Source: Acinetobacter pseudolwoffii (GTDB lineage Bacteria; Pseudomonadota; Gammaproteobacteria; Pseudomonadales; Moraxellaceae). Taken from it: a DNA stretch of 64,000 nt. Every line of letters starts with the position of its first letter. The stretch's first letter is position 1. The notes under the pieces are model-generated. The model had not been told where the DNA came from. It did not search any database and saw only the letters and a list, made by a program, of their open reading frames with translations. Shown piece by piece: positions 17,831 to 26,091 of this stretch. Location of the stretch: assembly GCF_002803605.1 (NCBI RefSeq), contig NZ_PHRG01000001.1, positions 818,819-882,818 of the forward strand. The letters are read 5' to 3'. The translations under genes and the position numbers were made by a program.

Positions 17831-18442
17831 TCAGGTGCTCAAATGCAAGTCTAAATCGCCACTTTTCAAACTTAAAACGGCTTCACCTGCCGGATTTTCA
17901 TCAAGCTCTCCCATCTCGACCAGATGCAAAAATGCGGCACGCTGGATCAGGGCATTGATTCCAAAACGTACATGCACATAAGGTCGCAACTCATCTTTAT
18001 ATTCACGCATAAAGATCAGATGTTCAGCATCCACAATAATCAGGTCTTGGGTTGTGGTGCCCAGTTGTAAATAACTCAGTCCATTAATCTCGACCTGATC
18101 GACCTGATTGACCAATAAAGGTTCATCTTCCACTTCAATTTCAATCATTTCTACCGGTGTTTTTAGGTAGAATTTTCCCTGCTCTTTCCAAAGGACGGTT
18201 GCAAACAGGTCAATCATGGCTTGGCGTTTGATCAATTGACCTTCGTGCCACCATTCTCCATTGGCCAAAACCTTCAGATCCATTGTGCCACAATGCTTTG
18301 GCTGCCATTGCTCCAAAGGAGGAATTGACCTTTTGTGACCGCCCTGTGCATCTTTTAAGTATTGCGCGATATCCATTAAATTTTTATCATCAGGAGAAGT
18401 TACTTTTTTCGTCAGATGTTTGCTGGGTACTGGCTTATCCAT
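17831..18442 (-). CDS. DUF1285 domain-containing protein
   Basis: About 203 residues. NGEWWHEGQLIKRQAMIDLF and FYLKTPVEMIEIEVED match DUF1285, a small family of cytoplasmic proteins of unknown function. The ATG at 18440-18442 is chosen because AAGG lies upstream and because the longer reading frame would run into the ETF-QO gene on the other strand. It is divergent from the ETF-QO gene and is followed closely by murI. Confidence 0.85.
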   Translation of the reverse strand: MDKPVPSKHLTKKVTSPDDKNLMDIAQYLKDAQGGHKRSIPPLEQWQPKHCGTMDLKVLANGEWWHEGQLIKRQAMIDLFATVLWKEQGKFYLKTPVEMIEIEVEDEPLLVNQVDQVEINGLSYLQLGTTTQDLIIVDAEHLIFMREYKDELRPYVHVRFGINALIQRAAFLHLVEMGELDENPAGEAVLSLKSGDLDLHLST

Positions 18443-18485
18443 AAAAGAAGACCTTAATGACGGAAAAATAATATGTTTCAGCCAA

Positions 18486-18514
18486 TTGGCTAAAACTCGG
18501 TTTAAAACTATACT
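18486..18514 (+). promoter_or_regulatory. Sigma70-like promoter of the ETF-QO gene
   Basis: TTGGCT at 18486-18491 and TATACT at 18509-18514 are separated by 17 bases, upstream of the ETF-QO start. The spacing is ideal and both boxes are good matches. Confidence 0.65.
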
Positions 18515-18628
18515 AGCCCAGATTATCAAAGACACCAGTATTTTTGTGTCTAGGAACCAAGAACACTTATGGCAGCACCCAATCATCCGATTATGGTTGC
18601 CACCGAATAGTAATATGAGGAGTCCTAC

Positions 18629-20341
18629 ATGGAACACATCGAACGTGAATCGATGGAGTTTGACGTCGTCATCGTCGGCGCAGGCCCTGCGGGTCTATCT
18701 GCTGCGATCAAAATCCGTCAACTTGCAATTGAAAACAACTTAAATGATTTGTCCGTTTGTGTCGTAGAAAAAGGCTCCGAAGTTGGCGCACATATTCTGT
18801 CTGGTGCTGTGCTAGAACCGCGTGCCATCAATGAATTGTTCCCGGACTGGAAAGAACAAGGCGCGCCGCTCAATGTGCCGGTGACTGAAGATAAAACCTT
18901 CTTCCTGCTTTCAGATGAAAAATCACAAGAAGCACCACACTGGATGGTGCCAAAAACCATGCACAATGATGGCAACTACGTCATCTCGCTCGGCAACGTG
19001 GTGCGCTGGTTAGGCCAAAAAGCTGAAGAACTGGAAGTTTCAATCTTCCCGGGCTTTGCCGCCTCAGACATTCTGTATCATGCAGATGGTACGGTAAAAG
19101 GCATCCAGACCGGTGACATGGGCATTGGTAAAGATGGCGAACCGACGCATAACTTTACTCCGGGTTATGAACTGCATGCCAAATATACGATTTTTGCTGA
19201 AGGCTGTCGTGGTCACCTCGGTAAACGTCTGATTGAACAGTTCAATCTGGCCAAAGATGCAGATCCACAGCATTACGGGATCGGCATTAAAGAACTCTGG
19301 GAGATTGATCCTGCCAAGCACAAACCGGGTCTGGTGATGCACGGCGCCGGCTGGCCATTGAATGAAACCGGTTCTTCAGGCGGCTGGTGGCTGTATCATG
19401 CTGAAAACAATCAGGTGACTTTGGGCATGATCGTGGATCTGTCCTACACCAACCCGCATATGTATCCATTCATGGAAATGCAGCGCTGGAAAACCCATCC
19501 TTTAATCAAGCAGTATTTAGAAGGCGGCAAGCGTATTTCTTATGGCGCCCGTGCCGTGACCAAAGGTGGCTTTAACTCGTTACCGAAGTTCACTTTCCCG
19601 GGTGGCTCACTCATTGGTGATGATGCCGGCTTCCTGAACTTTGCCAAAATCAAAGGCTCACATACCGCAATGAAATCCGGCATGCTCTGCGGTGAAGCGG
19701 TATTTGAAGCGATTGCGGCTGGTGTGGAAAAAGGCGGTGATCTGGCGATTGCACGTGTGGTTGAGGGTGACGATTTCTTTGTTAAGGAACTCACCGCGTA
19801 TACCGACAAGTTCAACAACAGCTGGCTCAAAGAAGAGTTATACAATTCACGTAACTTTGGCCCGGCGATGCACAAGTTCGGTCAATGGATGGGTGGTGCA
19901 TTTAACTTTATCGACCAGAACGTGTTCAAAGTACCATTTACCCTGCATGATCTGGTGCAAGACCATGCTGCACTGAAAACCCAAGCCGCTGAAAGCTTCA
20001 AGCCAAACTATCCAAAACCGGATGGCAAGCTGACTTTTGACCGTTTATCTTCTGTATTTGTATCGAATACCGTGCATGAAGAAAACCAGCCTGCGCATTT
20101 AAAGCTGACCGATGCCTCTATTCCGGTTGAAGTAAACCTGCCTAAATGGGATGAACCGGCGCAGCGTTACTGCCCGGCGGGTGTCTATGAAATCATGGAA
20201 AATAATGACGGTTCAAAACGTTTCCAGATCAATGCAGCCAACTGTGTGCACTGCAAGACCTGTGACATTAAAGATCCGTCTCAGAACATCACCTGGGTAA
20301 CACCAGAAGGTGGCGGTGGTCCTAATTACCCTAACATGTAA
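18629..20341 (+). CDS. Electron transfer flavoprotein-ubiquinone oxidoreductase
   Basis: A 570-residue inner-membrane-associated flavoprotein that passes electrons from reduced ETF, loaded by acyl-CoA and related dehydrogenases, to ubiquinone. The FAD motif is VVIVGAGPAGLSAA near residue 13. The single 4Fe-4S cluster ligands are visible as Cys515 (RYCPAGVYE) and Cys539, Cys542 and Cys545 (CVHCKTC). The conserved tail TPEGGGGPNYPNM ends the protein. GGAG lies upstream of the ATG. Neighbouring ubiEJB genes further along supply the acceptor quinone. The coding end is followed by an unusual cluster of inverted repeats. Confidence 0.96.
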   Translation: MEHIERESMEFDVVIVGAGPAGLSAAIKIRQLAIENNLNDLSVCVVEKGSEVGAHILSGAVLEPRAINELFPDWKEQGAPLNVPVTEDKTFFLLSDEKSQEAPHWMVPKTMHNDGNYVISLGNVVRWLGQKAEELEVSIFPGFAASDILYHADGTVKGIQTGDMGIGKDGEPTHNFTPGYELHAKYTIFAEGCRGHLGKRLIEQFNLAKDADPQHYGIGIKELWEIDPAKHKPGLVMHGAGWPLNETGSSGGWWLYHAENNQVTLGMIVDLSYTNPHMYPFMEMQRWKTHPLIKQYLEGGKRISYGARAVTKGGFNSLPKFTFPGGSLIGDDAGFLNFAKIKGSHTAMKSGMLCGEAVFEAIAAGVEKGGDLAIARVVEGDDFFVKELTAYTDKFNNSWLKEELYNSRNFGPAMHKFGQWMGGAFNFIDQNVFKVPFTLHDLVQDHAALKTQAAESFKPNYPKPDGKLTFDRLSSVFVSNTVHEENQPAHLKLTDASIPVEVNLPKWDEPAQRYCPAGVYEIMENNDGSKRFQINAANCVHCKTCDIKDPSQNITWVTPEGGGGPNYPNM

Positions 20342-20475
20342 TTAGTATCCGAATATGTAATTCGGCTAGTCCTTGCGCGAGTTCATACCCTAACATGTAA
20401 TGTTAGGGTAATCTTGCGAATGAGGAATATATTCCGCAAGTTCTCATATCCGAATATTTAAGCTCTCATGAGAAC
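20327..20475. repeat. Cluster of direct and inverted repeats after the ETF-QO gene
   Basis: A 16-base direct repeat (TACCCTAACATGTAAT) spans the end of the ETF-QO coding sequence at 20327-20342 and recurs at 20386-20401. The second copy is the left half of a perfect 11-base-pair hairpin (20386-20396 / 20400-20410). Further arms are CTTGCG / CGCAAG (20413-20418 / 20435-20440), around the palindrome GGAATATATTCC, and GTTCTCAT / ATGAGAAC (about 20440-20447 / 20468-20475). ATCCGAATAT also occurs twice. Confidence 0.75.
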
Positions 20476-20477
20476 AA

Positions 20478-20509
20478 AATAAACCCGCTTTCGAGCGGGT
20501 TTATTTTCT
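20478..20509 (+). terminator. Rho-independent terminator of the ETF-QO gene
   Basis: AATAAACCCGCT and AGCGGGTTTATT form a perfect 12-base-pair stem with a TTCG tetraloop, followed by T-rich sequence. The symmetry allows use from the minus strand as well, where the convergent tusA gene ends about 80 bases away. Confidence 0.9.
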
Positions 20510-20589
20510 GGAGAATGACGATAATATTATTTTTAAGATCGAATAAGAACTCTTATCAGATCATAAATTTCAAAAAAATTTCGGCCAAT

Positions 20590-20850
20590 TTAGCTGCCCT
20601 TTTTCACCAGATAATGAAATTCTTTATTACCATTTTCATCCAGACACTCTTCCTGCAACAGCAATTCATGTCCCAAGTGCATGCAAAATTTTGGAATATC
20701 CCAAGAGGTTGAATTATCGGTAGCAAACACCTCAACTACATCACCGGCTTTAGATTTACGAATGGCCTGATGCAACATCATGACTGGCTCAGGACAGCGT
20801 AAACCTCGGGTATTTAATTGCAGGCTTGGGATAATTTCAGTTGGGGACAT
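20590..20850 (-). CDS. tusA: Sulfurtransferase TusA family protein
   Basis: An 86-residue protein with the TusA signature LNTRGLRCPEPVMML. Cys19 in the CPxP motif is the sulfur carrier. TusA relays persulfide sulfur from IscS for 2-thiouridine formation in tRNA and to other sulfur-using pathways. The ATG at 20848-20850 is preferred over an in-frame TTG twelve bases upstream. Length is normal for the family. It is convergent with the ETF-QO gene. Confidence 0.9.
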   Translation of the reverse strand: MSPTEIIPSLQLNTRGLRCPEPVMMLHQAIRKSKAGDVVEVFATDNSTSWDIPKFCMHLGHELLLQEECLDENGNKEFHYLVKKGS

Positions 20851-20981
20851 CGATAGACTCAAGAGTGGAAGACTGAAAATATTTTAGCATAATCCCGCTC
20901 GGGCATTGCGGCTTTGCCAAAGTACACACGACTAAACGCGGCCCTGACTGATACGATCATGCCTGCACATCATATTTACAA

Positions 20982-21009
20982 TAGACAAGCGTATTTTCTG
21001 CGGTATGAT
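20982..21009 (+). promoter_or_regulatory. Probable promoter of corC-lnt
   Basis: TAGACA at 20982-20987 and TATGAT at 21004-21009 with a 16-base spacer, about 45 bases upstream of the corC start. The match is reasonable but not decisive. Confidence 0.45.
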
Positions 21010-21052
21010 AAAACCACGTTTTTTTAGATATTAAGAGTCTTCAGGAAAAATC

Positions 21053-21892
21053 ATGCACGAGGAATCAGGCCCGTCGTGGGGTATGCGCGGCTTACGTAAA
21101 TGGCTGGGAACTGCACCCGAAACTCGCGACGAACTGCTAAAATTAGTACAAGATTCACGTCGATTTTTAGAACCCGATACTGTTGCCATGCTTGAAGGTG
21201 TACTTGACCTTCCGGCAACCAAAATTCGCGAAGTCATGACGCCTCGCACGTCGATGATCAGCTTACAGGAAGATGACCAACTGCTGGATATCCTGCATGT
21301 GTTGGTCGAATCTGCGCATTCGCGTTTTCCGGTCTTTTCCTCCGATCAAACCGATAATGTGGTCGGCATTCTATTGGCCAAGGATTTATTGCCTTTTCTG
21401 ACCGAACCAACCTCCAAAGTCGATATTCGCGCACTGATGCGTCAACCCTTATTTGTGCCAGAGAGCGCCCGTTCCGATCAGGTGCTGCGGATGCTGAAAA
21501 ACACCCAGACCCATATTGCCGTGGTGATTGATGAATACGGCACCACCTCGGGTCTGGTCACGCTGGAAGATATTCTGGAAGAAATTGTTGGTGAAATTGA
21601 AGATGAACATGACAATGCCGATGAAGAGGCGCAGTTCATTGTTCCGGATAACGATCCAAACACCGCCAATACCTGGATAGTACAAGCTCTGACCCCGATT
21701 GAGCATTTCAATAATATGCTGGATGCGAATTTTTCTGACGATGAAGTGGAAACCATGGGCGGCTTGTTATTACAGGAAATTGGTCTGGTGAACGATCTTG
21801 AAGGTCAGACCATTGAACTGGAAAACTGGCAATTTACCATTCTTGAAGCAGATTCACGCTCTATTCACCTAATTCGAGCCGTGCGCCAATGA
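21053..21892 (+). CDS. corC: CorC-type CBS-domain protein
   Basis: A 279-residue cytoplasmic protein with two CBS domains (about residues 60-185: REVMTPRTSM, RFPVFSS, VVIDEYGTTSGLVTLED) and a C-terminal CorC/HlyC transporter-associated domain (about 195-279). It lacks the membrane-spanning DUF21 region, as in CorC/YbeX. The family is linked to Mg/Co homeostasis and to ribosome biogenesis. Its TGA overlaps the lnt ATG by four bases (ATGA), so the two genes are translationally coupled, as in the ybeX-lnt arrangement of other gammaproteobacteria. Confidence 0.93.
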   Translation: MHEESGPSWGMRGLRKWLGTAPETRDELLKLVQDSRRFLEPDTVAMLEGVLDLPATKIREVMTPRTSMISLQEDDQLLDILHVLVESAHSRFPVFSSDQTDNVVGILLAKDLLPFLTEPTSKVDIRALMRQPLFVPESARSDQVLRMLKNTQTHIAVVIDEYGTTSGLVTLEDILEEIVGEIEDEHDNADEEAQFIVPDNDPNTANTWIVQALTPIEHFNNMLDANFSDDEVETMGGLLLQEIGLVNDLEGQTIELENWQFTILEADSRSIHLIRAVRQ

Positions 21893-23448
21893 GAGCGTAT
21901 TTCGACAAGCTGTTGAGTTCTGATCAACAGCAAAAACCGTTACCGCTGATCTATCCTGTTTTAATTGCCTTATTTGCAGGTGCTATCTTCAGTTTGGCAT
22001 TGGCTCCCTATCATTACTGGTGGCTGGCCATCCTGTCTCCGGCACTACTCTATGCCTGCCTGCGTGGACGTAGTGCCAAACAGGCCTTTGGAATTGGCTG
22101 GGCCTATGGAATTGGCCTATGGTTTGTGGGCGCATTCTGGCTGTATACCTCAATTCATGTCTACGGCGATACCAGTGCATTTCTCAGTGTTGTAATGATC
22201 TTGATCATGGCACTGGTGATGGGCCTGTTTAGCGCCGTTCAAACCTTTGTCTATCGCCGCTTTTTCCCGGAAACCCCTTTGACCTTTGCCCCGCTTTGGG
22301 TTCTGTTTGAATGGTCTAAAACCTGGGTCTTTACCGGTTTCCCGTGGTTGTTTGCCGGCTATGCCTTTACCGAACGCTACCTAGATGCCTATGCACCTCT
22401 GTTTGGGGTGTTTGGGGTATCTTTTGTCGTGATTATTCTGGCCTGTACACTGGTCGAAATTCTGAACCGACGTCTGTTCTGGGCGGTTCCTGCTGCAATT
22501 TTACTATTCGGTGCCTGGGGCGCGGCTCAATTGAGTTTTGTGCAACCAAAGAATGAAAAGCCGCTTACGGTTTCTCTGATTCAGGGCAATATTCCGCAAG
22601 ATCTGAAATGGCTGACTGAATATCAGGTAAAAACTTTATTGATTTATGCCAATCTGAGCAAGACCGAATGGGGCCGTGACCTGATTGTCTGGCCAGAGTC
22701 CTCGATTCCGATGTTCCAGACCGATATTGAAGCTTTTCTCGAAGCGATGAAAGTACAGGCTGAAAAATCCGGTACGGCTTGGGTGACCGGCATTCCGTAT
22801 TGGGACTTACCAGAATCACAGGCTGCGGGTTATCCGAAATATTACAACAGCATTATGGCCACGGGTGATGAGTCGGATGGTTTGTATAAAAAACAGCGCC
22901 TGGTGCCCTTTGGTGAATATATCCCGCTGTCAGGCTGGTTAAGCTGGGTATTGCCAGGTTTACAGAATGATCCCTCTATGAGCGGCTTTACCCGTGGTGC
23001 GGACAATCAAAAACCATTGAATGTGAAAAACCATCCTTTAGGTTCCGCAATTTGTTATGAGGTTGCTTATCCAAACCTGACACGCCGCAATGCCAGTCAA
23101 AGTGACTTTTTAGTTACGGTCTCGAACGATGCCTGGTTTACCGGCACGGCAGGACCTTTGCAGCATCTACAAATGGTGCAAATGCGCGCCAAGGAAAATG
23201 GCCGATGGTTTATCCGTGCCACCAATACCGGCGTGACCGCCTTTATTGACCACAATGGCCATATTGTGAAAAAAGCCCCGATGGATCAGGAAGCGGTACT
23301 GCGGGGTGAACTTCCAGCCATGCAAGGCGAAACACCTTATATGAAACTGAGTGATTGGCCGGTGATGATCTTCTCGATTCTGCTCTTGCTGGTGGGCTGG
23401 CGCTTCCGTCCCCGTAAAGTGGATGTCAGCTTTAAGTCGAGAAGATAA
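21889..23448 (+). CDS. lnt: Apolipoprotein N-acyltransferase
   Basis: Adds the third acyl chain to the N-terminal cysteine of lipoproteins in the inner membrane, completing their maturation before Lol sorting. The 519 residues comprise a hydrophobic N-terminal half with several membrane helices (about residues 18-215), a nitrilase-like periplasmic domain, and a last helix near residue 490. The catalytic triad is visible as Glu270 (WPESSIP), Lys335 (YKKQRLVPFGEY) and Cys389 (SAICYEVAYP). It is coupled to corC by a four-base overlap. Lipoproteins that it would process are encoded at 6050 and 10775. Confidence 0.96.
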   Translation: MRAYFDKLLSSDQQQKPLPLIYPVLIALFAGAIFSLALAPYHYWWLAILSPALLYACLRGRSAKQAFGIGWAYGIGLWFVGAFWLYTSIHVYGDTSAFLSVVMILIMALVMGLFSAVQTFVYRRFFPETPLTFAPLWVLFEWSKTWVFTGFPWLFAGYAFTERYLDAYAPLFGVFGVSFVVIILACTLVEILNRRLFWAVPAAILLFGAWGAAQLSFVQPKNEKPLTVSLIQGNIPQDLKWLTEYQVKTLLIYANLSKTEWGRDLIVWPESSIPMFQTDIEAFLEAMKVQAEKSGTAWVTGIPYWDLPESQAAGYPKYYNSIMATGDESDGLYKKQRLVPFGEYIPLSGWLSWVLPGLQNDPSMSGFTRGADNQKPLNVKNHPLGSAICYEVAYPNLTRRNASQSDFLVTVSNDAWFTGTAGPLQHLQMVQMRAKENGRWFIRATNTGVTAFIDHNGHIVKKAPMDQEAVLRGELPAMQGETPYMKLSDWPVMIFSILLLLVGWRFRPRKVDVSFKSRR

Positions 23449-23457
23449 TTTCTCCAA

Positions 23458-23543
23458 GTCCCTCTTTTACAAAAGGGGATTTAGGGGGATTACTAGATAT
23501 AACATCTTATCAATCTCTCCTAAGCTCCCTTTACGAAAGGGAC
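23458..23543. repeat. MITE-like imperfect inverted-repeat element
   Basis: Two arms of about 31-33 bases (23458-23490 and 23513-23543) are imperfect reverse complements. Each arm is itself a short hairpin built from CCCT/AGGG runs. The element lies directly after lnt and contains no open reading frame. Sequences of this look are common between genes in Acinetobacter, as I recall them; no transposase is present here. Confidence 0.65.
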
Positions 23544-23560
23544 GGACACTCAAGGCAATA

Positions 23561-23592
23561 AAAAACCGAGGTCAATGCCTCGGTTTTTTATA
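23561..23592. terminator. Terminator after lnt
   Basis: AAAAACCGAGG and CCTCGGTTTTT pair perfectly around a six-base loop (23561-23571 / 23578-23588), followed by more T residues. The minus-strand membrane protein gene ends ten bases away, so it probably serves both directions. Confidence 0.9.
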
Positions 23593-23601
23593 TTTCAAAT
23601 T

Positions 23602-23937
23602 TTAGAACTGAACTGCTAGATAAGAAATCATACTGGCGAGGGATAACATCGGAAGATAGCGGTAAGTTTGCACCATCATATTTTCGAATACAGACATCTG
23701 CCGTTGTTTTAATTGCAATACCGAGGCTTTCAATGCCGACCAGAAACACAATGCAAATAATGAACTCATCAAACTGATGGCAAAAAAACCTACCATAATC
23801 TGGCTGCTACCCTCGGTAGTCTGCCATAAATGCAGAATGCCCTGACTAATCGGTAACATGCTTAAAACCAAAAGAACAGATTTCAGCATCGACCAATGAA
23901 ATTGGTTTATTTCATCCCCTAAGATTAATGCTTTCAT
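23602..23937 (-). CDS. Small membrane protein of unknown function
   Basis: A 111-residue protein with three probable transmembrane helices (about residues 18-37, 47-70 and 94-109). No conserved family motif is recognised. It stands alone on the minus strand, with the lnt terminator downstream and an AT-rich 284-base spacer upstream. Confidence 0.6.
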   Translation of the reverse strand: MKALILGDEINQFHWSMLKSVLLVLSMLPISQGILHLWQTTEGSSQIMVGFFAISLMSSLFALCFWSALKASVLQLKQRQMSVFENMMVQTYRYLPMLSLASMISYLAVQF

Positions 23938-24141
23938 ATTCTTCTCCGTTGGCTCATCAAGTGCCGTTCAGATCATTATGAGCCTTTTTGGGTAAATAGA
24001 AAGTCTATATTTATTCATATTTTATGATAATTGTAATAGATAAATATGGGAATAATTCTTATTATAACTCGCATATACAAATTATTAATTAATTACAATA
24101 AATATCAAAAACTTAGATTATAACTTATAATTAAGAGTTAT

Positions 24142-24186
24142 TATCACTTCACTTAGTATTGAAAACATCTATTAAGTGAAGTGATA
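24142..24186. repeat. Long-arm inverted repeat downstream of gspG
   Basis: TATCACTTCACTTA (24142-24155) and TAAGTGAAGTGATA (24173-24186) are perfect 14-base arms around a 17-base spacer. It lies just past the gspG stop and could be a transcript-end hairpin, but no T-run follows on the minus strand. Confidence 0.6.
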
Positions 24187-24221
24187 TATTCCATCTATTG
24201 AGAGTTTATATTGATTCTCAA

Positions 24222-24656
24222 TCAAGGCTGATAATAAATATCAGCATCGGTGCCTTCACCACCCGACTGACCATCTGCACCGAATGAATACAGATCAAAA
24301 GTACGACCATTTGTGCCCGGCATCACATATTGCAGATCATTATCCCAACTGTCTTTAGGATAGCCGCCCTTGACATAGCCGCCCGGCAACCAGTTTTTCG
24401 CAGTCGCTGGCTGATTCACCAGTGCATCCAGACCACCTTCCTGCATGCTTGGATATTTGCCATTGTCCAGCTTATATTGGTCCAGTGAACCAGCAATACT
24501 CTGTAACTTGATCACAGTGGTATCCACTTTGGCCTTTTCACCGCGTCCCATCACGTTCGGTACAATCAGTGCAGCAAGCACACCGAGAATCACAATCACC
24601 ACCATCACTTCGATTAAGGTAAAGCCCGTCTGTTTATTTAATTGATTCCTTTTCAT
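24222..24656 (-). CDS. gspG: Type II secretion system major pseudopilin
   Basis: A 144-residue pseudopilin that forms the periplasmic pseudopilus of the type II secretion system. The prepilin peptidase site is KQTG|FTLIEVMVV, with cleavage after Gly11 and the conserved Glu16 at mature position five, followed by the hydrophobic assembly helix. The C-terminal half has the GspG-specific KYPSMQEGGLDALV, PKDSWDNDL and YSFGADGQSGGEGTDADI, which includes the calcium-binding loop. It lies 79 bases downstream of gspF on the same strand. The other gsp genes are not in this window. Confidence 0.95.
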   Translation of the reverse strand: MKRNQLNKQTGFTLIEVMVVIVILGVLAALIVPNVMGRGEKAKVDTTVIKLQSIAGSLDQYKLDNGKYPSMQEGGLDALVNQPATAKNWLPGGYVKGGYPKDSWDNDLQYVMPGTNGRTFDLYSFGADGQSGGEGTDADIYYQP

Positions 24657-24735
24657 TCAATCTCTCTCATTCATTTGCATCATTCACAACATTCAATTTA
24701 ATTTTAATACCACAGGAATTTTAACTTGATTCTGT

Positions 24736-25941
24736 TTAAATCATATTATTCATATTGACGATTGGCAGCATCACCGCAATCACAATGACCAAAACAATAC
24801 TGGCCATTAGCACCAGCATTAAAGGTTCCAATAAGGCCAGTAAAGTCGAAATCAGCGTGGTGACTTCCCGATCCTGCATCTGTGATGCACGCTCCAGCAT
24901 GCGATCCAGTTCGCCCGAGGCTTCGCCACTTTTGATCATTTGTACCATCATCGGCGGAAAATAACCACTGCGCTCCAGCTGGGTTGCCAGGTTGCCGCCT
25001 TCGGTGACTTTTTCCGCTGCCAGATTGACCGCATCACGAATCACCCAGTTATTACTGACTGCAGCGCCAATCCGTAGGGCATCGACCAGAGGCACGCCTG
25101 ACTGGGTCAAAATGGATAAGGTACTGGCAAAACGTGCGGCATTAATCCCGCGTGATAATTTTCCAAATAAAGGCAGTTTCAGGGTTAAACGGTCGAAGGC
25201 ATAATGCCCGGCTGTGGTTCTTAAGAATCGTATCAGCAGGGAGATGCCCAAGAAACCGCCAACCAAGAGAAATGGCCACGCAATACGAATAAAATCACTG
25301 GCTTTCATCAAGGCGACCGTAATCCACGGTAAGGCATCTTTGCTTTGATCAAAAGTCTTGACGATATCTGGCACCACATAAGTCATCAGCCCCATCACGA
25401 TGGCAAAAGACATCAGCATCAGAATAATTGGATAGACCATCGCGCCTTGAATTTTTTTCTGCATGGCAAAACGGTTTTCGGTATAGTCAGCCAATTGATC
25501 CAGAATCAGATCCAGATGCCCGGAACGTTCACCGGCCGCAATGGTGGCAATATACAATTCTGGAAACCGCCCGGACTGTTGCAGACCCTGCGCCAGACTA
25601 TGCCCCTCCAGAACCTTGGAACGCACCGACATCAGCAGATTTTGTACATGTACTTTTTCGCTTTGCTTGCCGACGGCGCGGATGGCTTCTTCCAGCGGAA
25701 TCGCGGCGGCGACCAGGACAGATAATTGCCGGGTCATTAAGGCCAGATCATAAGCGGTAATGCTTTTTTCAAACCATTTCCGCCGATCATGTTTGTCTTT
25801 TTTCTCGACAGGATCAACAGAGACCGGAATAAGTGCTTTATCCCTTAACTGTTGCCGGATCTGACGTGCAGAATCCCCCTCCAGCACGCCTTTTTGCTGC
25901 TTTCCTGAAGCATCAAGCGCAATAAACTGATATGCAGGCAT
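24736..25941 (-). CDS. gspF: Type II secretion system inner-membrane protein
   Basis: A 401-residue inner-membrane platform protein of the type II secretion system. It has two repeated GspF domains (about residues 68-190 and 272-395), each leading into membrane helices, and the opening MPAYQFIALDASGKQQKGV is typical. It anchors the assembly ATPase GspE and the pseudopilus base. It is followed by gspG. An isolated gspF-gspG pair with the remaining genes elsewhere is common in Acinetobacter, as I recall. Confidence 0.95.
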   Translation of the reverse strand: MPAYQFIALDASGKQQKGVLEGDSARQIRQQLRDKALIPVSVDPVEKKDKHDRRKWFEKSITAYDLALMTRQLSVLVAAAIPLEEAIRAVGKQSEKVHVQNLLMSVRSKVLEGHSLAQGLQQSGRFPELYIATIAAGERSGHLDLILDQLADYTENRFAMQKKIQGAMVYPIILMLMSFAIVMGLMTYVVPDIVKTFDQSKDALPWITVALMKASDFIRIAWPFLLVGGFLGISLLIRFLRTTAGHYAFDRLTLKLPLFGKLSRGINAARFASTLSILTQSGVPLVDALRIGAAVSNNWVIRDAVNLAAEKVTEGGNLATQLERSGYFPPMMVQMIKSGEASGELDRMLERASQMQDREVTTLISTLLALLEPLMLVLMASIVLVIVIAVMLPIVNMNNMI

Positions 25942-26091
25942 TGTAATGCTCTAATTTTCCAAAATTTTGCTTAACGCTGTTGCGTCAGACCACCGAAATC
26001 ATTCATATTCTTTGATATAAATTATCTGCTCACTCTACCATAATCGAACTTTAAGCACGACGAAATTTCTTCAGGATATCCAGCGCCAGAT

